Made by a program: the position numbers and the translations under genes
Notes under the pieces: generated by a model
The model's database searches: none
Told to the model about the DNA's origin: nothing
Seen by the model: the letters and a program-made list of their open reading frames with translations, nothing else
Part shown: positions 27,914 to 37,256 of the stretch, in pieces
Layout of the letters: the number at the start of each line of letters is the position of its first letter
How positions within the stretch are numbered: position 1 is the first letter of the stretch
From: Bifidobacterium xylocopae
GTDB taxonomy: Bacteria > Actinomycetota > Actinomycetes > Actinomycetales > Bifidobacteriaceae
DNA: 64,000 nucleotides
Assembly: GCF_003315615.1 (NCBI RefSeq)
Contig: NZ_PDCH01000009.1
Span: forward strand, 19,825-83,824
Reading direction: 5' to 3'

Positions 27914-29448
27914 TGCTGCTCTCCAAACCTTGCTTCGGACCAACGGCCAGCCAGGGCGTCCAGGCCCGACAGGTGGGAGCCCTTAAGCAGGACCACGGCA
28001 CCGGGGTGGCTGCCGGCCAGACCCTGGACGATCCGATCGGCCTCATCCGTGTCCCCGGCCAGGAAGACCCGCAGGCCGGATCCATCCCGCCCGGCCCGGG
28101 CACCCTCAACCATAGCGTCAGCCATGGCTGACAGCCGCCCTCCGTGTCCACCGACCGCCACCAGGGCATCCAGGCCCAGCCGGACGCACAGATCTCCGAC
28201 CTGCCGGTGCAGGTCCATGGTGTCATCCCCCAGCTCGAGCATGCCCCCAAGGACCGCGATCCTATAGGGCCTCCGGCCGTTATGGGAATCCGACCCCGGC
28301 CCTGCGCCCCACGCCGCCAGTGCCTTCAGGCCTGCACGCATGGAATCGGGGTTGGCGTTGAAGGAGTCGTCGATCAAAGTAAACGAGCCGGCCCCCTTCC
28401 CCACTTGGCCGACAGCCATCCTGTGGGGGCTCTGTTCACCCTGGGAGGCCAGGACCCGGCCGATCGCCTGGCTGGACAGCCCCAGTTCATGGGCGACGGT
28501 GGCGGCCGCAAGGGCGTTCATCACATTGTGCACCCCACTCAGGGCCAGGCTGGTGGCCACTGGCCGCTCACCCCGGGCCTGCAACTGGAAGGACGGATGG
28601 TCGGCGGCATCGGTCTCAATGGCGCACGCGCTCATGTCCAGACCGGCCCCGTTCTGGCGCTCGACCGACCCCAGACCGAAGCGCAGGACACGATCCGGTG
28701 CCAGCTGGGCCATGGCGGACACGCGCTCGTCGTCGGCGTTCAGCACCGCCAGACCGCCCGCTCGCAGACCTCGGACGATCTCGCTCTTGGCCTGCGCTAT
28801 GCGGTCCACCGAGCCGAAGACGCCCAGATGCGCCACCCCGACCTTCAATACGACGGCGATGTCCGGCGGGGCGATTGAAGTCAGGTAGGTTATATCGCCG
28901 ACCTGACTGGCACCCATTTCAGCCACCAGATAGCGGGTTGCGGGCCCGACCTTGAGGGCTGTCAGAGGCAATCCGATCTCGTTGTTAAAGGAGCCGACCG
29001 GGGCCACGGTGGGGCCAAGCAACCGCAGCATGGCGGCCAGGAGGTCCTTTGTCGTCGTCTTGCCGACGGAGCCGGTGATGCCGACCAGGGTGAAAGGCGC
29101 CTGGAGGGCCCTGCGACGTTCCAGATTGTGGGCGGCCAGGAGGCCCAGGGCCTTGACGGTGTCATCGACCAGGATCTGCGGCACACCGGCAGCGGGCACC
29201 AGTCGCGATACCAGAGCACCCACGGCACCGGCTCGGGCAACCTGACCCAGGAAATCATGTCCGTCCACCCGCTCGCCGGCGATGGCCACGAAGATTGTCC
29301 CGGGGCCGGCCTGACGTGAATCGGTCACCACTCCTGTTACCGGCCTGTCCTTGCCGTCTTCCCCGATCCCTTTGAGCTCGCCCTTGACCGCATTGGCGGC
29401 TTCTTGCACGGTCATCGGCATCATGCCCGGCCGATCGGACTCGTCCAT
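27910..29448 (-). CDS. murF: UDP-N-acetylmuramoyl-tripeptide--D-alanyl-D-alanine ligase
   Basis: The 512-residue ligase adds D-Ala-D-Ala to the stem peptide. It has the MurF N-domain (VVTDSRQAGPGTIFVAIAGE), the P-loop GITGSVGKTTTKDLL, AEMGASQVGDITYL, and DDSFNANPDSMRAGL in the C-terminal half. ATG 29448 is preceded by AGAGGTG; the longer frame to 29499 adds only Arg/Gly-rich residues. The GTGA overlap with mraY shows translational coupling. It follows the murE-like gene by 111 bp. Confidence 0.95.
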   Translation of the reverse strand: MDESDRPGMMPMTVQEAANAVKGELKGIGEDGKDRPVTGVVTDSRQAGPGTIFVAIAGERVDGHDFLGQVARAGAVGALVSRLVPAAGVPQILVDDTVKALGLLAAHNLERRRALQAPFTLVGITGSVGKTTTKDLLAAMLRLLGPTVAPVGSFNNEIGLPLTALKVGPATRYLVAEMGASQVGDITYLTSIAPPDIAVVLKVGVAHLGVFGSVDRIAQAKSEIVRGLRAGGLAVLNADDERVSAMAQLAPDRVLRFGLGSVERQNGAGLDMSACAIETDAADHPSFQLQARGERPVATSLALSGVHNVMNALAAATVAHELGLSSQAIGRVLASQGEQSPHRMAVGQVGKGAGSFTLIDDSFNANPDSMRAGLKALAAWGAGPGSDSHNGRRPYRIAVLGGMLELGDDTMDLHRQVGDLCVRLGLDALVAVGGHGGRLSAMADAMVEGARAGRDGSGLRVFLAGDTDEADRIVQGLAGSHPGAVVLLKGSHLSGLDALAGRWSEARFGEQQ

Positions 29449-29559
29449 CGTCACCTCTCGTCTCTTCCGGCCCGGGCCGGGCGGCACTCCTGCCGCCATC
29501 TGCCCGAACCTGTCTTCACTGCACGTTCAATTCCTACGCCATGAAGGCCGCGAACGGCC

Positions 29560-30633
29560 CTAGGACAGCTCTCGGGAGGCCTCCAGAGCGCTGCGGATGT
29601 GGCTTCGTTTAACGCCCGCCGCCACGGTCATCGCTATGTTCAACGAGAGTCGGTCCACAGCCTTGGAATCCCCATCCGCCGAGGTCATCCTGGCCAGCTC
29701 GTCGGATTCCTCATCCCGCCGGGCCACCTGTGTGCCCCCGTCAACGCAGAACCCGTATCGGCGACCCGCCTCGAGGGCACGCCCTTTGCGGATCTCATGG
29801 AAGTGGGCCAGGGCGGACGGTCCACGGTCGGAAGAGCCGGAAGCTTCGGGAAAGGCCAGGACGTCGACTTGTACGCCTTGAAGGGCCTGGGGTTCCAGAC
29901 TGGCTGGGTCGGCCTGGATCACGACCGCGGCACACCCGTCCTCCAGGCAGATGGAGAGGGCCCGCTGCACATCGAACATACTCAGCGGCGCGGCCATGTC
30001 CAACGGGCGGGCCAGGGAATTGGAGCCGTTCGCACCGATCAACCCCACTGGATTGCCCAATGTATGGAGGAAGCGGGCCAGCTCTCGGGCCCACTCGCCC
30101 ACGTCATGCCCGACAAGGACGAAGACGGCCAGCGAGGCCGTGGGGTCGCCGGCCGCATTGGATAGGATACGACCCAGTTGCTCAGGTTTGAGGTTCCCGA
30201 CCAGCAAGGGGATGTCGGACTCGGCCGGATCCTGTCCCCCCGCCTGTTCCGGCAGAAGAACAGCGTAGGCACCGCGTGCCTCGGCTTGGGCGACGAGATC
30301 CTGGTCGGATGCTTCAAATGTCCGGGTATATGACCGCCCGGCTCCGGCGGGCCTTTCGGCTCCGGACTCGGTGTCATCGTCGATGGCATCGGCCCCGTCC
30401 CCGGCGGGCCCGGAAGCCGCCGAAGCATCCTGCGCCTTGGACCAGTCCGGGTCCCCATCGCCTGCGCGCACGTGTGCCAGGTACAGGGAACCGGGCCTGA
30501 CCGAAGCCAGATCCTCGCTCAGGGACGTGACGGTCACGCCTTCGGCGGAAGGGGGAATCAGGCGCAGGCCATAATGAGTGCGCAGGTAGCCCAAGGTCAT
30601 CCGCTGGGAGATCGACTCGCTCAGCGCGCTCAT
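29560..30633 (-). CDS. Degenerate MurE-like protein (Mur ligase remnant)
   Basis: This 357-residue protein occupies the murE slot of the dcw operon, between ftsI and murF. The N-terminal part resembles the MurE uridine-binding domain (GVTVTSLSEDLASVRPGSLY, GAYAVLLPE). The central domain should contain the ATP P-loop (GTNGKTT), but the equivalent at residues about 200-208 reads GANGSNSLA, without the Lys and Thr needed to bind ATP. The EVSSHAL-type motif and the lysine carbamylation region are also not recognisable, and the C-terminal ligase domain is missing or very short. Start 30633 is set by GGAGAGG 7 bases upstream. Ligase activity is unlikely, and a functional MurE must be encoded elsewhere. 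A structural or regulatory role is possible. Confidence 0.75.
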   Translation of the reverse strand: MSALSESISQRMTLGYLRTHYGLRLIPPSAEGVTVTSLSEDLASVRPGSLYLAHVRAGDGDPDWSKAQDASAASGPAGDGADAIDDDTESGAERPAGAGRSYTRTFEASDQDLVAQAEARGAYAVLLPEQAGGQDPAESDIPLLVGNLKPEQLGRILSNAAGDPTASLAVFVLVGHDVGEWARELARFLHTLGNPVGLIGANGSNSLARPLDMAAPLSMFDVQRALSICLEDGCAAVVIQADPASLEPQALQGVQVDVLAFPEASGSSDRGPSALAHFHEIRKGRALEAGRRYGFCVDGGTQVARRDEESDELARMTSADGDSKAVDRLSLNIAMTVAAGVKRSHIRSALEASRELS

Positions 30634-30709
30634 ACCGCCGCCTCTCCGCCCGCAGGCCTCAGCCAACCCATGGCCGACCTCCCGGCCTGCCCACTCCAGC
30701 TCATGCTCA

Positions 30710-32563
30710 TCACCATTGAACAGGGATAGCATCAGTGCGCGGGGATGAGGGCGGCAGCTCGTATTTCTGCATAAGGAATTCACCAATTTGTGCGAATACC
30801 GGGCCTGCTGTCAGACCGCCGAATGTCCCCTGGGGATCCCTCATGACGACGGTAATTACGAATCGGGGATTGTCCGCCGGTATGATACCCGTCCAGTCGC
30901 TGATGATGGAGCTGAGCCTGCCATCCTTGCCGGGCACTTCGGCGGTACCTGTCTTGGAAGCAACCCGGTAGCCATCAACGGAGGCGACGTTCTTGAATTT
31001 GTCGGCCACGGATTCCATGCCGTTCATGACCTGCCCCGCCACCTGCTCGTCCACAACCCGGGTGGACTGACCTGTCGCGGCCCTCTCGGATTTGCCGTCC
31101 TCGTCGGAGACCGAGGCGATCAGGCTCTGCTGATTGCGTACGCCCTTGTTCGCGATCGTGGCGATCGCGTTGGTCAACTGGATGGCGTTGGTGGCATAGC
31201 CCTGACCGAACAGGACCGTGTTGCGGGTACGCCGGTCCCAAGTGTTCGGAGAGGTCAGCAAGCCCTTGGATTCGCCCTGCAATCCCAGGCCGGAAGGCTG
31301 TCCGATACCGAACTTCGTCAAATATTCATAGCGCTTCTGGTCAGGGTATTTCTCCCCGGCCATGACCATGCCCACGTTCGAGGAATTCTGCAGGATGCCG
31401 GCCATGGTCCAATGCTCGGCAGCATGGTCGACCGCGTCGTGGTACTCCTGGCCGTCCACCTTGATCCGGTCGGGAACCGTGAATTTGTCGGTCATCTGGT
31501 GGGTGCCCTCCTGGAGCATGCCGGACAGGGTGATGGTCTTGCCGATCGAACCCGGTTCGAAGGTCTGGCTGACCACCAGTGGGGGGTTCATCTTGGCTTC
31601 GGCAGAGCCTGCGGCCTTGTTCTCGGTGTCGGCCAGGGCGATGATGCGCCCGGTCGTCGACTCCTGGACCACGGCCATGGCCCAGCCTGCCTGGTACTTG
31701 GACTTGCCGTCCGACAGCGCCTTCTGCACGTACCACTGCACGTCCCCATCTATGGTCAGGTGCACATCCTTGCCGTCCTCAGGCCGCTGGGACCTGGACT
31801 CCGTGCCGGGTATCTGCTGGCCGTACATGCCCTGCTGATAGACCTCGTAACCATCCTTGCCGGTCAGGACCCTGTCCTCCATGGATTCAAGACCGGCCAC
31901 CCCCTTGCCTTCCGCGTCCACGCCTCCCAGGAGGGACCCCATAAGCTCCCCATGGGGGTAACTGCGCTGGTTGCTGAGCTCGGCGGAGATCACACCAGCC
32001 AGGCCCAGCTTGTCAATCGTGCGCTTGACTTGGGGGGGCACATCCTTTTTCAGGACCACGTAACTGCCTTTTCCATCCAATTTGGCGCCCAGCTCCATGG
32101 GGTTCATCCCCAAGGTCGGCGCCAGGATGCGGGCCACGGCCGCCGGACCCGTGACACCGACAGGTTTGCCCTTGATCGCATGGCAGTTGCCTTCGGTCTG
32201 CTTGGTGCAATCCACCGGAATGAAGTCGGCTGCGGCCTTGGGGCTGCCTACGATGGTGTACCGTTCCACACTCTGGGCCAGAATCATACCGTTGGCATCC
32301 AGGATGCGTCCGCGCTGGGCCTTGAGCGTGTGGGGCACGGTACGGCTGCGGGTGGCGGCTTCGGCGGTCTGTCGCCCCTCGAACAATTGAATCCAGGCAA
32401 GCTTGCCCAGGGCGATGACCGCCACCAGGGCCAGAACCAGCGCGATCACAATTGAACGGCGCGCGAACGATACGGTGTCCACACCGCTTGTCCCCGCTCC
32501 TGTTACCTGGTGCCGCCGTTGACCGTTCCTGCGTCCGCCGGCGCCGTCGGATCGGGCACTCAA
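30710..32563 (-). CDS. ftsI: Septal penicillin-binding protein, FtsI/PBP3 class
   Basis: A 617-residue class B penicillin-binding protein: short cytoplasmic tail, transmembrane segment (SIVIALVLALVAVIALGKLA), pedestal domain (RGRILDANGMILAQS) and transpeptidase domain. The catalytic motifs are in order: Ser339-x-x-Lys342 in FEPGSIGKT, Ser394-x-Asn396 in NSSNVG, and Lys537-Thr-Gly539 in SKTGTAEV. It cross-links septal peptidoglycan with FtsW. Its start overlaps the ftsL-like stop by 4 nt (32560-32563). There is no PASTA domain. Confidence 0.95.
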   Translation of the reverse strand: MSARSDGAGGRRNGQRRHQVTGAGTSGVDTVSFARRSIVIALVLALVAVIALGKLAWIQLFEGRQTAEAATRSRTVPHTLKAQRGRILDANGMILAQSVERYTIVGSPKAAADFIPVDCTKQTEGNCHAIKGKPVGVTGPAAVARILAPTLGMNPMELGAKLDGKGSYVVLKKDVPPQVKRTIDKLGLAGVISAELSNQRSYPHGELMGSLLGGVDAEGKGVAGLESMEDRVLTGKDGYEVYQQGMYGQQIPGTESRSQRPEDGKDVHLTIDGDVQWYVQKALSDGKSKYQAGWAMAVVQESTTGRIIALADTENKAAGSAEAKMNPPLVVSQTFEPGSIGKTITLSGMLQEGTHQMTDKFTVPDRIKVDGQEYHDAVDHAAEHWTMAGILQNSSNVGMVMAGEKYPDQKRYEYLTKFGIGQPSGLGLQGESKGLLTSPNTWDRRTRNTVLFGQGYATNAIQLTNAIATIANKGVRNQQSLIASVSDEDGKSERAATGQSTRVVDEQVAGQVMNGMESVADKFKNVASVDGYRVASKTGTAEVPGKDGRLSSIISDWTGIIPADNPRFVITVVMRDPQGTFGGLTAGPVFAQIGEFLMQKYELPPSSPRTDAIPVQW

Positions 32564-33066
32564 TGCTGCCCCGCCCGTGCTCCCGGCGCCTGACCCTGGT
32601 TTTGGGGTTGCATGTTTTCGCTGGGCCGGTAGCCATTCAGGTCTATCGAGCTTGTGCCACGCTGGGGGACCATTCCCATCTGCTGGGCCTTGTCGGGCAG
32701 TGAGGCCTGAAGCTGGTCCAGCTTGTCCTGGTCGTCCTGGACATCCTGGGTCAGCTTGCTGATCGAGGACTGAACCGAACTGGCCTCAAAGGAATTCTGG
32801 ACCATCTGGGTGCGCAACAGGAGGGAACCCAGCAGGCAGACCGACAGGAAGACCAGGGCCACAGCGAACTGGATCAATGGGGTTGAGCGCGTGCCCGCCC
32901 AGGAGACGAAGCGACGTGCACGCCCACCCAGGCTCCGGTTGGTGGCCGAGCGCCCCCCATCGACCAAGGCCAGCCTGGCCCTGCGCTGCTCGGCCTGCGA
33001 AGCGGGGCGGCGCTTGCCTGGAGCGGTCCTCGAGCGTACTGAACGAGCTGACGAAGCCAAGGTCAT
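32560..33066 (-). CDS. FtsL-like division protein
   Basis: The 168-residue protein has a basic cytoplasmic segment (residues 1 to about 60), one transmembrane helix (FAVALVFLSVCLLGSLLLR), and a short coiled coil (QSSISKLTQDVQDDQDKLDQLQ), then a Pro/Gln-rich tail. This layout and its place between rsmH and ftsI are those of FtsL, though the sequence itself is too divergent to identify by motif. ATG 33066 overlaps the rsmH stop (ATGA, 33063-33066), with GGGAGG just upstream. FtsL would bridge FtsB/FtsQ and FtsW/FtsI. Confidence 0.75.
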   Translation of the reverse strand: MTLASSARSVRSRTAPGKRRPASQAEQRRARLALVDGGRSATNRSLGGRARRFVSWAGTRSTPLIQFAVALVFLSVCLLGSLLLRTQMVQNSFEASSVQSSISKLTQDVQDDQDKLDQLQASLPDKAQQMGMVPQRGTSSIDLNGYRPSENMQPQNQGQAPGARAGQH

Positions 33067-34142
33067 CGCCTCCCTGACGAATGCTTGCGGACGGTATACA
33101 TGGGTTCCTGCGCCTGTCGACTCCACTGCCGTACCCGTTCTGGGGGAATGGGCCGCACGAGCTCCACTGCCCGCAAACGGACCGAGGCCGAACGGGGGTT
33201 GGCGGCCATCTGTCCGGCATCGGCCTTGCGGGCGCCGTGTGTCAGGTCGCGGAAGAAGGGCCGGGCCGACTCGGGCACGACCGGCAACCCCGGAGGCAGA
33301 TCCACCTGCAGGCCGGAAGCCATGAACCGCTTAACCGTGCGGTCCTCCAGGGAATGGTACGATTCCACGACCAGGCGGCCACCCACAGCCAACCGAGCCG
33401 CGGCCTGCGGCAGGGTCCGGGCGAGTTTGTCCAGCTCGCCGTTCACCTCGATCCGGAGGGCCTGAAAAACCCGTTTGGCCGGGTTGCCCGGCGCGCGATG
33501 GAACTTGGGCACGACCTGATCGACGAGGCGATCCAGTTGGGCGGATGTGGTCAAAGGCTCACCGACCCGGCTGGCGACGATCGCACGTGCGATCCTGCGG
33601 GCGTAGCGTTCCTCACCGTATTCGGCGAAGATGCGGGCCAGGTCCTCACCGTCGTATTCGGCCAGGATGCGGGCCGCGGTCAGTTTCTGGGCAGAATCCA
33701 TCCGCATGTCCAGCGGGGCGTCCTGGCTGTATGAGAAGCCCCGTGAACGCTCATCGATCTGCAGACTGGACAGCCCCAAATCCATGAAGACCGCGGACAC
33801 CTGCTCCACGCCCTGGTCCTCCAGGATGTCATTCAATTGGTCGAAGGGCGCGTGAACGGGCCTGAAGCGGTTGGACAGTCCCTCCCGGTCCATGCGCTCC
33901 ACAGCCAGGGCCAGAGCCTCTTCGTCACGGTCGATGCCGATCAGACGGGCGCTGGGAGCCGCCTTGAGGAAGGCGGTGGCATGCCCGGCCAAACCGAGGG
34001 TGCAGTCCACCATCCAGGCGCCTTCCCGGCCGAGGGAGGGGGCGACGAGTTGCACGCATTCGTCCAGCAGTACCGGATCATGGATACCCTCAATCGGGCC
34101 AAGTCCTGACACCGCCTGCATCCTTTTGTCCCCCGTCATCAA
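33063..34142 (-). CDS. rsmH: 16S rRNA (cytosine(1402)-N(4))-methyltransferase
   Basis: The 359-residue SAM-dependent enzyme methylates C1402 in the P-site region of 16S rRNA. Seen: HDPVLLDECVQLV, MVDCTLGLAGHATAFL (SAM loop), GIDRDEEALALA, MDLGLSSLQIDERSRGFS, QALRIEVNGEL, and YHSLEDRTVKRF. These are in the expected order and the length is slightly above the usual 310-330. ATGATGA at 34142 overlaps the mraZ stop, so it is coupled to mraZ and the ftsL-like gene. Confidence 0.96.
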   Translation of the reverse strand: MMTGDKRMQAVSGLGPIEGIHDPVLLDECVQLVAPSLGREGAWMVDCTLGLAGHATAFLKAAPSARLIGIDRDEEALALAVERMDREGLSNRFRPVHAPFDQLNDILEDQGVEQVSAVFMDLGLSSLQIDERSRGFSYSQDAPLDMRMDSAQKLTAARILAEYDGEDLARIFAEYGEERYARRIARAIVASRVGEPLTTSAQLDRLVDQVVPKFHRAPGNPAKRVFQALRIEVNGELDKLARTLPQAAARLAVGGRLVVESYHSLEDRTVKRFMASGLQVDLPPGLPVVPESARPFFRDLTHGARKADAGQMAANPRSASVRLRAVELVRPIPPERVRQWSRQAQEPMYTVRKHSSGRR

Positions 34143-34654
34143 AAGTCCATCTCCGGCAGCACATCATCCGCGATGTCCGCATAGCCCTGTTCCTTGCTGG
34201 ACAGATAGGCCTGCCAGGCTTCCTGATCCCAGATCTCGGCCCTGGTGCCCACACCGATGACCACCACCGATTGACCGAGTCGGGCGTACTCACGCAGCAT
34301 GGTGGGCACAAGGACCCGGCCCTGCTTGTCGGGCTCCTGGTCGACGGCCCCCGACAGGAAAACGCGGAGGTACTCGCGGGCGGCGCGGTTGCCCATGGAT
34401 GTGCGTTGAATCCGGAGGGCGATCCGGCGGAACTCGTCAGCCGGCAGCAGGTAGACGCAACGCTCCTGACCGCGGGCCATGACCAGCCCTGCGCCAAGGC
34501 GGGAGCGGAATTTCGCTGGCAGGGCCATCCGGCCCTTGGCATCAATCTTCGGGGTGTAGGTGCCCAGCAGCAGGGGTGGTGCTGAAGCGCCCACCACATC
34601 GGGGCTGTCGGGCCGGGAGAGCGAGGATGGGCCTTGGTCCTCCTGTCCGGTCAT
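34139..34654 (-). CDS. mraZ: Transcriptional regulator MraZ
   Basis: A 171-residue protein with two SpoVT/AbrB-like repeats: LGTYTPKIDAKGRMALPAKF and DQEPDKQGRVLVPTMLREYA. MraZ forms rings that bind direct repeats ahead of its own operon. The start at 34654 is supported by AAGGAGGTG seven bases upstream. This gives a 28-residue Ser/Pro-rich extension not found in the 143-residue E. coli protein. It is the first gene of the dcw operon, and four repeats of MraZ type precede it. Confidence 0.95.
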   Translation of the reverse strand: MTGQEDQGPSSLSRPDSPDVVGASAPPLLLGTYTPKIDAKGRMALPAKFRSRLGAGLVMARGQERCVYLLPADEFRRIALRIQRTSMGNRAAREYLRVFLSGAVDQEPDKQGRVLVPTMLREYARLGQSVVVIGVGTRAEIWDQEAWQAYLSSKEQGYADIADDVLPEMDF

Positions 34655-34730
34655 CGCTCCCACCTCCTTGGAAATCATGCCGATATGGCTGCGCACGCGC
34701 CTTATGTGGAACACCCCCGACAACAACATT

Positions 34731-34765
34731 CCCCACTTTACCCCACTACCCACCATTCTTCACCA
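34731..34765 (-). promoter_or_regulatory. MraZ-type operator: four direct repeats with 10-bp period
   Basis: On the + strand CCCCA, CCCCA, CACCA, CACCA begin at 34731, 34741, 34751 and 34761. On the mraZ strand these read TGGTG/TGGGG at exact 10-bp spacing, matching the known TGGGN-N5 MraZ box. They lie 77-111 bp upstream of the mraZ start codon. Confidence 0.75.
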
Positions 34766-34861
34766 CACCATGGAGATTCCTCCACCACTTATGCCGCCAA
34801 CATGGCCGCTCGCCTGCTCTCTGCGCAATCGTGGCAGAAGACGCCGGCGCGTCGCCCTGCC

Positions 34862-34875
34862 GGGGGGGGGGGGGG
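34862..34875. repeat. G14 homopolymer upstream of helD
   Basis: Fourteen G bases in the divergent mraZ-helD intergenic region (34655-34956), 81 bp before the helD start. This is the longest interrupted-free homopolymer away from the window's right end. Confidence 0.9.
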
Positions 34876-34956
34876 CGACCCGGGTAGAGGCCTGGCGGTA
34901 GACTGGAGTGCCTGGTTTAGTGGCGTTGGGCACTCGCGGGAACGGACAGGACACAC

Positions 34957-37224
34957 ATGTCGACCTACTCCTCACAATTGCAGGAAGAACAAGACGCGGT
35001 CGACCGCGCATACGGTCGCCTGGACGACCTGCGCACCCGGAACAGGGCCCGTTTGGATGCCGTGCGTGCCGCCGGTTCCCACGGCTCCCCCACCCAGCGC
35101 ACCGAGCGGGACTCCTTCGCATCCATGTATGAGGACCGGCTGGCGCAGCTGAGGGCCGTTGAGGACCGGTTGGTATTCGGCCGCCTGGACCATCGCGACG
35201 GCCTACGGCGATATATCGGACGCATCGGCCTGTCCAGCCAATCCCACGAGCCGATCCTGACCGATTGGCGCGCCGAGGCCGCACGCCCCTTCTATGAAGC
35301 CACCCCCTCCGCCCACGGGGATATCGTCATGCGCCGGCACATCAGCCTTAGCTTCAGGACCGTCACCGGCATCGAGGATGAAGTCCTCGATCTGGATTCG
35401 CCCCAGGTGGGGCAGGCGGCCAGTCAAGGTACCCTGGCCGGTGAGGGGGCCCTTCTGGCCACCCTCTCCAGCCGACGGACCGGTCGGATGACGGACATCG
35501 TCGCCACCATCCAGGCGGAGCAGGACCGCATCATCCGTTCCGACATGGCCCATACAGTGGTCGTCCAGGGCGGCCCCGGCACCGGCAAGACGGCGGTGGC
35601 CCTCCATCGGGCCGCCTACCTGCTCTACACCCATCGCTCGGTCCTGGAACGCTCGGGTGTATTGGTGGTGGGGCCATCCCCGGCCTTTCTGCGCTACATC
35701 GACCAGGTCCTTCCCTCCCTGGGAGAGACCGGAGTCCTGAGCCGCACGATCGGCGACCTCATTCCCGGCGTTGTGGCCAAGGCCACCGACACCCCACATG
35801 TTGCCAAGCTCAAGGGCGACCCGCGAATGGCCTCGGTCATCGCCAGAGCCGTGCATAGCAGGGAGCGGGTGCCCGCGAACCTCCCCAGGGTCTCGGTCGA
35901 GGGGGTCAGCGTTCCCATGCTGGCCGTGGATGTCGAGCAGGCCCTGGCCGATGCGCGACGGACCCACCAGCCTCACAACAAGGCGCGTGAGACATTTGCG
36001 CGCTCCATGCTCCAGTCTTTGGAAAACCGGTATACGGACAGTCTGGACTACACCCCCGGCGCCGACGAGCTGGGCCGCGCGCGCTCCCTCCTCAGGCTCA
36101 ACGACCAGGTACGCAAGGCCATCAATCTGGCCTGGTTGCCCATGGAACCGGCATGGCTCCTGGAGAACCTATGGTCCCACCCCGCGCTTCTTGCCCGACT
36201 GGCCCCCTGGCTGCGACCAGAGGAGGTCGACACCCTCACCCGGCCCAAGGGTTCGCCGCTGACCATCTCCGACATCCCCCTCCTGGACGAGGCGATGGAG
36301 CTCCTGGGGCCGGACCCCCGGCAGATGGCTCGGTTGGCCGCCAGGGATGCTGCGCAGGCACAGGAACGTCATTTTGCCCAGGACACACTGGCACAGAACG
36401 GCATCGGGACGGGACTGGTCAACTCCCAAATGCTACTGGACAATATCAACGGTTTGGATGCCCAGGCGGTCTCACAAAAGGCCGCGGAGGACCGTGAGTG
36501 GGTCTTCGGGCACATCGTGGTCGACGAAGCCCAGGAGCTGACGGCGATGGATTGGCGTATGCTCCTCCGACGCTGCCCTTCACGATCCTTCACCATTGTC
36601 GGCGATGTGGCACAGACTTCGGCCCTGGGAGGCACCCGTTCCTGGCAACGCACCATGGACCGGCTCTTCGGCGAGGACGGCTGGGAGCTGAATGAGCTGA
36701 CCATCGACTACCGAAACCCCAGGGAGGTCTCCGAGCTTGCTGCCGACCACGCGCGTGCCGAAGGCCTGCATGTCTCCACCGTCAGGGCCGTTCGGACCGT
36801 ACCCGGCTCCGTGCGCAGGATCAGGGCACAGGATTCAGGCACCGCGATTGAAGAGGCCTCGCGTGCAGCCGCCGACCTCGCCCAAGAGTTCATAGGCTCT
36901 GATGGCGCCGGCCGCGTCGCCGTCATCAGCTCGGCCGACCAGGTCACGGCCTTGATGGCCGCCGTCAGGAAAGTCTACCGGGAGACCGTCGGCGACAAAA
37001 CCGCCGATCGCCTGGCCGCACAGGACCCCCGTGACCAGCAGCTGTCGATCACCTCAGCCCAGGAAGCCAAAGGCTTGGAATACGATGCGGTGGTCCTCGT
37101 GGACCCCGAACGGATCGCCGACGAAGCCCCCTCCCGCCTGGTCGCGGTTTCCGACATGTACGTGGCCATGACTCGGCCCACCCAGCGATTAGTCATCGTC
37201 GAGACCGGGACCGGCCTAGGCTGA
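34957..37224 (+). CDS. HelD-like superfamily 1 helicase/RNA polymerase recycling ATPase
   Basis: A 755-residue UvrD/Rep-type ATPase. The N-terminal 80 residues form a charged antiparallel coiled coil (QLQEEQDAVDRAYGRLDDL), as in HelD, which reaches into RNA polymerase. Walker A is VVQGGPGTGKTAVALHRAAY, Walker B is VVDEAQELTAMDW, motif III is FTIVGDVAQTS, and motifs V-VI appear in SITSAQEAKGLEYDAVVLVD and YVAMTRPTQRLVIVE. HelD removes RNA polymerase from stalled complexes, and in some actinobacteria it confers rifampicin tolerance. It is divergent from the dcw operon and convergent with nrdR. Confidence 0.88.
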   Translation: MSTYSSQLQEEQDAVDRAYGRLDDLRTRNRARLDAVRAAGSHGSPTQRTERDSFASMYEDRLAQLRAVEDRLVFGRLDHRDGLRRYIGRIGLSSQSHEPILTDWRAEAARPFYEATPSAHGDIVMRRHISLSFRTVTGIEDEVLDLDSPQVGQAASQGTLAGEGALLATLSSRRTGRMTDIVATIQAEQDRIIRSDMAHTVVVQGGPGTGKTAVALHRAAYLLYTHRSVLERSGVLVVGPSPAFLRYIDQVLPSLGETGVLSRTIGDLIPGVVAKATDTPHVAKLKGDPRMASVIARAVHSRERVPANLPRVSVEGVSVPMLAVDVEQALADARRTHQPHNKARETFARSMLQSLENRYTDSLDYTPGADELGRARSLLRLNDQVRKAINLAWLPMEPAWLLENLWSHPALLARLAPWLRPEEVDTLTRPKGSPLTISDIPLLDEAMELLGPDPRQMARLAARDAAQAQERHFAQDTLAQNGIGTGLVNSQMLLDNINGLDAQAVSQKAAEDREWVFGHIVVDEAQELTAMDWRMLLRRCPSRSFTIVGDVAQTSALGGTRSWQRTMDRLFGEDGWELNELTIDYRNPREVSELAADHARAEGLHVSTVRAVRTVPGSVRRIRAQDSGTAIEEASRAAADLAQEFIGSDGAGRVAVISSADQVTALMAAVRKVYRETVGDKTADRLAAQDPRDQQLSITSAQEAKGLEYDAVVLVDPERIADEAPSRLVAVSDMYVAMTRPTQRLVIVETGTGLG

Positions 37225-37256
37225 CGTACCTGTATGCCGAATGCGACCGTTCACGG

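Noticed and set aside
30788..32455. 555-codon open frame on the + strand
   Set aside because: Antisense to ftsI, whose catalytic motifs are all intact on the other strand.
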